In this document: positions 51,101 to 60,701 of the stretch, in pieces
Layout: every line of letters begins with the position of its first letter
Numbering within the stretch: position 1 is the stretch's first letter
Source of the DNA: Limnomonas spitsbergensis
Lineage: Eukaryota; Chlorophyta; Chlorophyceae; Chlamydomonadales
NCBI GenBank assembly: GCA_037349105.1
Contig: JAYJMM010000114.1
Span: forward strand, 5,819,501 to 5,883,500
Reading direction: 5' to 3'
Length of the DNA: 64,000 nt
The notes under the pieces: model-generated
Databases searched by the model: none
Told to the model about the DNA's origin: nothing
Seen by the model: only the letters and a program-made list of their open reading frames with translations
Translations under genes and position numbers: made by a program

Positions 51101-54100
51101 GAGTTGTGTGCGGAGAAGGTCAAGCAACTAAGGGATGGGTAAGGAAAGGGGGGGGGGGAAGGGGGGGGGGGGGGGGAAGGGGGGGGGGGAAGGGGGGGGG
51201 GGGGAAGGGGGGGGGGAAGGGGGGGGGGGGGGAAGGGGGGGGGGGGGGGAAGGGGGGGGGGAGGGGGGGGAGGGGGAAGGGGGGGGGGGGGAAGGGGGGG
51301 GGGGAAGGGGGGGGGGGGGGAAGGGGGGGGGGAAGGGGGGGGGGGGGGAAGGGGGGGGGGGGGGAAGGGGGGGGGGGGGAAGGGGGGGGGGGGAAGGGGG
51401 GGGGGGGAAGGGGGGGGGGGGGAAGGGGGGGGGGGGGAAGGGGGGGGGGGGGGGAAGGGGGGGGGGGGGGGGAAGGGGGGGGGGGAAGGGGAGGGGGGGG
51501 AAGGGGGGGGGGGGGAAGGGGGGGAGGGGGTAATAACCTGTGAACCTGCACCAGTCACGGATCAGATCTTGCTGGATCCAGGACGTCGCTTGGCAGATCC
51601 AGCTAGATCCAGAACCATCGCTCACCAGATCTTGCTAAATCCGGAAAGAAAATTTGTCAGACGTATAGATTTGGAATGATCACACACCAGATCTTCCTAT
51701 ATCCGAAAGCATCACTCACCAGATCTAGCTAGATCCCTAAGCCGTGCTGTCAGGCCAGAGCTCAGCCCCTGCACCAGATGCACCCCTCCAGCCCCCGACA
51801 TGGACATCAGCCGATGCTCCAGAGAAGAATCCAGAAGTAGGTACTGCTGCGGCTGTTGTTGCGGCTGTTGCGGCTGGGAGCGAGCGTGGATCTCTCCAAG
51901 CGAGCCGTCAGCCAGCGGCAGTAGCGGCAGGCCACTCAGTTCCAGCAGGTGGGCGACGGATCCAGATCTGGGGCTGGGGGCAGATCCAGATCTAGCAATG
52001 GAAACTGGTGCTGCAATCCCAGCAGCAGGAACACTAGAGCTGTCCGGACCGAAATCTGACAGCAGGTACTCCAGCAACAGCTGGGCCCCCGCGCTCCCAC
52101 CCTCGCTCCCACCGCTGTTCCCGCCCTCGCTCCTGCCGCTGATCCCGCCCCCGCTCCCGCCGCTGTTCCCGCCCCTGCTCCCGCCGGTGCTCCCGCCCCC
52201 GCCCTTGTCTGCCACATCTCCCACGTGCACCTGGCCCGCTGACTGACGTCCAGCCTCGAGCGTTGCCGCCAGAGAAACAGCAAACGTACTGCCTGCACCA
52301 CCGCCTGTACTGCTCTTCACACCCCCTTTCATACCCGCTGCTGCTGCCGCCTGACCCTGAGTCTCAGCGGAGAGGTGCGCTCGTTGCATGCGTTTGAGAT
52401 GAAGGCGAACCGCGGCCGGGGTCAGAGCCGTGGCACCAGGGGTGAGCTTCAGAACTAGCTGCTCAAGCCACCTGGGGGCAGGCAGGCAAACAAAGTTTGG
52501 GCTTTAGGGTTTATGGTGAAGGGTTTAGGGATAAGGGCAATTTTGCAAACCTAGTTTCAGAGGGAGAGGGGGGGGGGGGAGAGATGTGCGGGTGCTTGAG
52601 TACCAGCTGCTCAAGCCACCTAGGGGTAGGTGCGCATAAAATAAATTGGGCACCTTTGATTTTCAGAGCGGGGAAACGCCCCAAGAAAAAGAGGAAGGGA
52701 GGGGAGGGGGAGGATTGAGCTAGGGGTGAGCTTCAGGACGAGCTGCTCAAGCCACCTGGGGGCAGGCAGGCAAACGAAATGTTGCAAAGCTAATGTTGAG
52801 GGGTGAGGGGGGGGGGATAGGGGGGAGTGATACAGGGAGGTAGAGGGGGATGGATAGAGGGGAGACATAAGGGGGATTCTGTAAGGGTGAGCTGCTGCTG
52901 TTGCCACCTAGGGGCAGGCAAGCAAAATATTCTTGGCGAGCTAGAGAAAGGATTGGACGCTGACTTCCTTCTGTTGGTCTGACCATTCTCGCTCGCCCGA
53001 CTTTTGACGTTCAGTGAACATGGCGTATCGATTAGGTATATCTGAACATGGCAAACAGATTTCAGGCCTCCAGGGTATATAGACCATCTGTGTACCTCTG
53101 CGTCTCCACCTGAAGGTAGCCGTTCAACACACAAGGGTTTAGGTTTAAGGGTTTAGGTTTTGAAGGCGGTACCTCTGTGTCTGCACCGGAAGATAGCCGA
53201 TCAACAAACTGCAACGCCTCAACAAATTGCACAACTCAACAATTCGGGTTTACAGTTCAGAATCGACATCCCACCTGGGTACGTTGCAGGCCAGAGGCAG
53301 GCCCAGAGCCACCAGTAGCATCTTGAGGTCCGGAGCAGCATGGCAGGCCTCGTCTGCAAACAGCACCTGGGAGCGCAAAAGGCAAGGCAAGTCAAGGTCA
53401 ACCGGAGCGCAATATGCCAGCCATATATTCCTTATCAGGATAATCATTTTGGTATTCATTATCGGGGTATTGTCTTTCTGGATGTCTTATATTTATATTT
53501 ATATTTACATGTATACATGCATCATGAAAAACACTCAGAAGTTAGTTACGGCGTAGATGGATGAATGCATGTCAACAAATTTCAAATTGATACCCACCAA
53601 AATGCCTCACCTGTGTGGGAGGCAGCCACTTCCCCCCCTGAGCGTCTGTCCACATGACGGCAGTGGTGGATAGGCAGGTCGCGTAGAAAGAGGAGGATAG
53701 ATGCGACCAGGGGACACGTAGCGCCTCGGGGGGAGGGGGGAATTTACTGTGGGGTGTGAAATGTGGGAGCAGGAGCAGCAGTGGACAGGCAGGTCGCGTA
53801 AACGAAGAAGATAGATGCGACCAGGGGACACACAGCGCCTCAGGAGGAGGGGGGAATTTACTGTATGCTGGGCAAAAGGGGAGGAGGGGAGAATTCAGCA
53901 TGGGATGGGAAATGCGGGGGGGGGGGGGGGACTGGACAGTGGGACAAGTATAGGAGCGGCAGTCCTGGACAGTCGTGGTCAGGTGGCGCAAAAGGATGAA
54001 GACAGATGCAACCCGTAGCGCCTCGGGATGATGGGGAAATTGACTGTGCGGTGGGATTTATGGGAGCAGGGGCAGCAGTGGACAGGCATGTGGCGTAGGA

Positions 54101-55267
54101 GGAAGACATATGCGACTAGGGGGCACCAGGGGCCTTGGGAGGAGGGGGGAATTGACTGTACAGCGTGCCAGCCTCCGGCTGAGGTTAGGGAGGCCGGGCA
54201 AATTGTGACTTTGGGGGGGAGGTGTGTGGTGGGGTGAAGAGGGAGGGGGGGGGGGGGCAGGTAATGGATGGATGTACAGCGGGATAAAGTGTGGAATTGC
54301 GTGTGAAAGGATGGAAGCAATTTAGGTGGGGAATGTGTTATCAAAGTGTTGAAAAGTGTGACAGAAATACAGGTCGCGGAAGGTGCATAACAAAGAGGTA
54401 GAAAGTATGGAAGAAGGGAAGGACAGGTGGGTAGTTTGGAGGCCAAATAGCGCCTCACCTGTAAAGGAGCTCCGCACACGGTCCCGTCACGGCTGACATC
54501 TCCAGCAGCAGGCGGGCGTATGAGGTTGCCAGGGCATCCGTCAGCAGGGCCTTGTTCCATTGGGCACGAGCAGCACCACTACCTGACATGTCATCGCCAT
54601 GCCTGAACAACAGCGGGGTGTGAGGTGTGGGGTGTGAGGTGTGATATGTGAGGTGTGAAGTGTGGAGGGCATCCGTCAGCAGGGCCTTGTTCCATTGGGC
54701 ACGAGCAGCGCCACCACCTGACATGTCATCGCCATGCCTGGACAACAGCGGGGTGTGAGGTGTGGGGTGTGAGGTGTGAGGTGTGAAGTGTGAAGTGTGG
54801 AGGGCATCCGTCAGCAGGGCCTTGTTCCAATAGGCACGAGCAGCGCCACTACCTGACATGTCGTCGCCATGCCTGAACAACAGCGGGGTGTGAGGTGTCG
54901 GGTGTGAGGTGTGAAGTGTGAAGTGTGAAGTGTGGAAGGCATCCGTCAGCAGGGCCTTGTTCCATAGGGCACAAGCAGCGCCACTACCTGACATGTCATC
55001 GCCATGCCTGAACAACAGCGGGTTGTGAGGTGTGGGGTGTGAGGTGTGAAGTGTGAGGTGTGGTGGGCATCCGTCAGCAAGGCCTTGTTCCATTGAGCAC
55101 GAGCAGCGCCACTGCCTGAACAACAGCGGGACGTGTGGGGTGTGAAGTATGGAGTGTGGAGAGGTTGAGAGTGGAATAAGATAGTGGAGTGTGGAGGGGT
55201 TGAGAGTGGAACAAGAGAGTGTTTCAATTATCCAGGATGTGGGGTCTAAGGATTAGGATTTCTTGTT

Positions 55268-55338
<71 letters not shown>

Positions 55339-58300
55339 ATCAGAGGGACATGGGGGGGGGGGCAGGGGGGGGGATAGTGTGGGGTACACAGTCAAAACCA
55401 ACAGAGCAATTATATCAACCATATTATCGACACGTGGGGCGAGAGACATACACACTCTCTTTGACCAAGCTAACAGATACTCTGCTGTTATTTCATACCA
55501 AACCGCTCCCAAGAACCCTCACCAGATGTCGCGGCGGTTAGATGACAGTTCGAAAAACGCGTTGAGGTGCAGCGGCAGGCCCGTGGAGACAGGAAGCGGA
55601 AGGAAACAGAACGCCTGACCAGAAGTACCAGTTGAACCGCTAGGCACCAACCCCGCCTGAAGCCCTGTACCGCCTGTCGTCGTTTGCGGAACAATTAAAC
55701 TACCAATGGCAGTTTCGCTGGTGCTCAGGCGGCAGGCCAGGCCGACCCAGGGAATCATTTTTGCTCCACCAGTTGCGCCCTCCCTGGTGGTGATGTGTAG
55801 AGTGCAGGTGAGATTGCAGGTGAGTGGGTAGGTGAGTGGGCAGGTGAGTGGACAGGTGAGTGTGCAGGTTTGTGTGGCAGGTGTGGGGACAGGTAATTGG
55901 ACAGGAAATTGGACAAGTGAGTGAATATGTGTGTGACAGGTGAGTGGACAGGTGGGTGAGTAGGTGGGTGGGCGGGTGAGTGGGCATGTGAGCGGAAAGT
56001 GAGTGGACATGTGGGTGGGCAGGTGAGTGGGTAGGTGAGTGGGCTGGCGAGTGGACATGTCAGTGGGCAGGACGGTGGGACAGGTGAGTGGGCTGGCGAG
56101 TGGGTAGGTGAATGGACATGTCAATGGGTTCATCACGCCTGTCGCCTGGGGGCAGTGTTGATGCCACCTGGCTGCGACGGTCCTCTGCCCCACTCCCGGG
56201 GTGCAGATCTTCGATGTGTCAGCTTTCATAATTCAGGTGTCAATATTTTCAGGATGTTCAGGTTTTACAGGTTCCAGGTTCCAGGTTCCAGGTTCCAGGT
56301 TCCAGGTTCCAGGTTCCAGGTTCCAGGTTCCAGGTTCCAGGTTCCAGGTTCCAGGTTCCAGGTTCCAGGTTCCAGGTTCCAGGTTCCAGACCTCAGTCAC
56401 CTGGCGTTTGCGGTCAGCCCATGCCCCGGTCCAGGGTGTGGCAGCGTTTATATCTCAAATTCGAGGTTTGAAGTGGCAGGTGGCAGGCTTCAGGATTCAG
56501 GTTTTGTATTTTGTATTTTGTATTTTGTATTTTTCAGGTTTCAGGTTTCAGGCTCAGGTCACATGCTTACCTGGCAGAGCAGCCGTGCCCCCTGACCCCC
56601 TTCGAGGGGGGTGCACACCAGCCAGGTGTCAGGCGCCAGGTTTCAGTCCTGGCCTTAGCCACATACTCACCTGTCCCGCAGCAGCTGTCAGGCCCGGTCC
56701 CGCTCCGAGGGCGTTGCAAACCATCCGTGTCTCAGGTTTCGCTCTCAAAATTTCAAAACAATTCAGATTTCAGGTTTGTCAGTCACCTGGCAGCAGCTGT
56801 CAGGCCCGGTCCCGCTCCGAGGGCATTGCAAACCATCCATGTCTCCCGCCTGGGGACGGGAGCGGGAGGCAGCTCCCCTCTGCTCAGGCTGTCACTGGGC
56901 GAGAGGGCCAGGGGGGGCCCGTTGAGGAGGCTGGAGGTGCCGGACCGAAAGGTGAGCTCCAGAGGTCCAACCTGATGAAGGGATGTAGGAGGGGGCATAA
57001 AGGGGTGGGGGGGGGTGAGGTTTACTGGTTAAGGGTTCGAGGGGGGGGGGGGGGCTGTCAACGAGGCTGGAGGAGGTGCCGGACCGAAAGGTGAGCTCCA
57101 GAGGTCCAACCTGATGAAGGGATGTAGGAGGGGGCATAAAGGGGTGGGGGAAAGGGGGAGGTTAACTGGCTGAGGGTTCGAGGGGGGGGGGGGGGCTGTC
57201 AACGAGGCTGGAGGAGGTGCCGGACCGAAAGGTGAGCTCCAGAGGTCCAACCTGATGAAGGGATATGTAAGAGGCCATGGTGCAGGGCTCAGGATTTAGA
57301 GTTTGAGGTTCAGGGATAAGGGTTGAGGTTCAGGGTTGAGGGTACAGTATTCGGGTTTCAGGTGTGGGGTTAATGCCTTAGGGTACAGGGATTGGGGTTA
57401 AGGGATTAGGCATGAGGGTTCTATACACCCAGGTATGCAAAAGGGAGTAGAAGTGATAGAGGGGGGTGGGGGGGGGGGGTATCTTGGCATGTTAAAATAA
57501 GTATGAGCATCCGCGCACTTCACGAGGGCCTATGACGCATGGGCGTAAGGGATAAGGAAACAATGCGGCATGGGCCTAGGCCGCGACCGCGCCGTTTCCA
57601 TGGGTACAGTCAGGAATCCACGTTAGCTGAGGTGCCATCTTCACAAAAGGCCGATGCCCTATCATGTAAACCTGGGTCACAGACCCACGACAATGTTGTC
57701 AGAGCTGGGTCTTGATTAATAAATTTCAGCTTGGCCTTGTTTTTATCAATTCTTTATCATCCGTTGCAGGATTTGTCTTATCCTTTGTTGCAGGACGAAA
57801 TCGCCAGTGAAAACAGGTGTGCACTTGATTTCGTGTAGGGTTTAGGGTTTAGGGTTTAGGGTAAGGATTCAGGGTTAAGGGTTTAGGGTTCAGGGTTCGG
57901 GTTTAGGATGTAGGGTTTAGGGGTTAAGAGTTCAGAGTTAGATTCTCTGAGGGTAGGATTTAGGGTGGAGATTTTAGGGTTAAGGTTTTGGGGGCTAGGG
58001 TTTAGGGTCAATGGTGTAGGGCCAATGGTGTAGGGTAAATGGTTTAGGGTCCAGGGTTAAGGGTCAAGGGTTATAAGGGTTAAGGGCATCAACCTCAACC
58101 TTTAACCCTAGATATTGTACACTTAATTTCGTTGCCCCCTCCAGCACTACCACGACCATGAAAGTGGCCAGTGACTAGGAATATGGGCGCCAGGCGCCAG
58201 GTTGAATGCCTGCCTGCCAGGCCAAACATATCATACAAACCTTAGATACACATACCGTAGTCACGGACGTATTTCGTTGTTTTGATCGTTCTTCAGGGAG

Positions 58301-60651
58301 CAACGAAATCGACTGTGAAAATGTCTTTGACTGGAATTTTCCACGCTAAGGGGCAACGAATTAAAAAAATCGCCAAAACAGCGACTTCTTAAGCAACAAC
58401 GAAATTCGAAAACAACGAAACACGTCCGTGACTACGGTATCCTGGATGCTGAAAATAATGCCCAAACTGGATCCTCAGCCCTCAACCCTACACCCTAAAT
58501 ACTGAACCCTTCACTTAATCCATGAACCCTCAACCCTGGGAGCTGGACCACAATGATGAAAGCCCCCGTACCTCGCATGGTAGATCAGCAATAAACCCTC
58601 AAGCCCCCGTACCTCGCATGGTAGATCAGCAATAAACCCTCAAGCCCCCACACCTCGCATGGTAGATCAGCAATAAACCCTCAAGCCCCCGTACCTCGCA
58701 TGGTAGATCAGCGGGGCGCAGCAGGGCCAGCTGTTGGAAGAGACCTCCTGCACTTGCTCCGCCTCCCGTCCGGGCAGCCGCCTTCCCAGACTCACTCACA
58801 AACTGAGCAATGGGAGCCTGCATGGGCATGCCGGATGGAGGAAGGTGTAAATGGTTCAGGGTGTGGAGTGTATGGTTTAGGGTCAAGGGTTAAGGGTTTG
58901 GGCTTATTGGGCAATGGGGGCCTACATGGACATGCCAGATGGACAATGGTGTTTTCAGTTCACAGCTCAAAGTGTACGTCAGGGCTCAGAGTTTAGGCTT
59001 GCTGAGAGATGGGGGTCTGCATGGGCATGCCAGAGTAAGGGTGACGTTTGTGTTTTTAGTTAATAGTGTACGGTTCAGGGTGTAGGGTTCAGGGCTGAGA
59101 TTTGACTGGGCGATAGGTGCCTATATGGCTGGTATGTTAGCATAATCAGGCGGCAGGGTTTAAGGTCCAGGGGAAACAATTCAGGTTTCAGGGTCCAGGT
59201 TCCAGGCTAGTGCACACCTCCAATGGCCACATCTCCATTTAGATGGTATCGGATTAATTAGACCAGATCAGATTTAATCAGATCGAATCAGATCATTTCA
59301 AACCGGATTGAACCGGGGTTTCATAAGAATTTCGTTTTTCCAGTGGATCCTGGTTAAAGATTTACCATGCCCACCTGCAGGGACTGCCGAGCCCTTTGAA
59401 TGGCGGTTGCTGCAGCAGGCACCTCGGCCGCCGCCTCAAACAGCAGTTGCAGGCCCGGGGTGTCCGTACCGCCCATACCACCTGCGTGTACCGCCTGGCC
59501 GACCATGCTTGCATTCCCCCCTGGGCCTGGGGCGCAGCTGCTGCTGGTGCTGGGCGTGATGCCTGAGGCGCCTTTCACCCAAACGGACACCTTGCGCACG
59601 CTCTTGAGGAACAGAAGGGCTGCAGGCAGCTGAGCCTGTGCAACGGAGAAGCAGCTGGCAAGTTTCAGGGTTTTGTTAGAAGCGAGATGTAGGGGGAGTA
59701 GCATGGTACTTAACCTATGGTGCAGGATCTAGGATTCTGGTTTATGGTGTAAGGTCTAGGTTAAGGGTTTGGGGTTTAGGGTTAAGGATTCGGGTTAGGG
59801 TTAAGGGTTTAGGGCATATGGCACAAATCCAAGTTGGCCCAAGATGATCCCTCAGTTATATGAAAGGCCATGAGCATAAACTCGATTACAGCCCAGGATC
59901 AGGTGGATCCAGGATCTGAGACATCCAAGATCTGGCGGATCCAGGATCTGGCACATTTAGGATCTGATGGATCCAGGATCTGACAGATCCAGGATCAGGT
60001 GGCTCACCTGGAACGCGTTGAAGAGCTGCATGACCTGCTCAGGGCTGCAGGCCTGCGGCTTGATGTCGCTGTGCTGCGCGGTCTGTGCCGTGCGGAGCGG
60101 GAAGCGGAATAAGGTGCCGGGGAAGTGGGTGCGCAGCGAGCAGCCAAAGGCGAGGTACGGCGCGGAGGCGTCCGGGAACTGCGTCAGGAGGTCCGCGTGC
60201 ATGAAGGCGATCTTGAGGCCGGGCTGAGCTGGGCTGACGCCAGGGAGGTATCTGCGAGGAGAGAGGGTGGGGGGGTGAGCTTGTCTCATGTGTGTGTGAG
60301 GTGGTGAATTTCTCACATACGTGTGTGTTAGGGGTGTGGGGGCCGAGCCAAGAGGTATCTGCGAGGAGAGAGGGGGGGGGGTCAGAAGAAAAAACAGCGG
60401 CCTGCCCTAAGAGATCAACTCCCAGACGGTAAGGGGCATCTCACACACGTGTGGGGGGGTGGGGGGGCTTCTCACATGTGTGTGTGGAGAGGGGGGACAA
60501 GTTTTTCACTTGTGTGTATGTGGGTGTGGGTGTGGGTGTGGGGGGGGGGCTGAGCCGGGCTGAGCCGGGCTGACGCCAGGGAGGTATCAGCTAGGAGAGA
60601 GGGGGGGGGGGGTTCTCACATGCGTGTGTGTGTGGGGGGGGGGGGGAGTTT

Positions 60652-60701
<50 letters not shown>

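Noticed and set aside
50977..51625. Pro-rich and Gly-rich frames of 130-190 codons
   Set aside because: They are translations of the G-run tract.
56140..56215. Possible extra exon between E7 and E8 (minus, near the CACCCCGGGAGTGGGG stretch)
   Set aside because: E7 and E8 already join in frame and in motif order; inserting it would break the phase.
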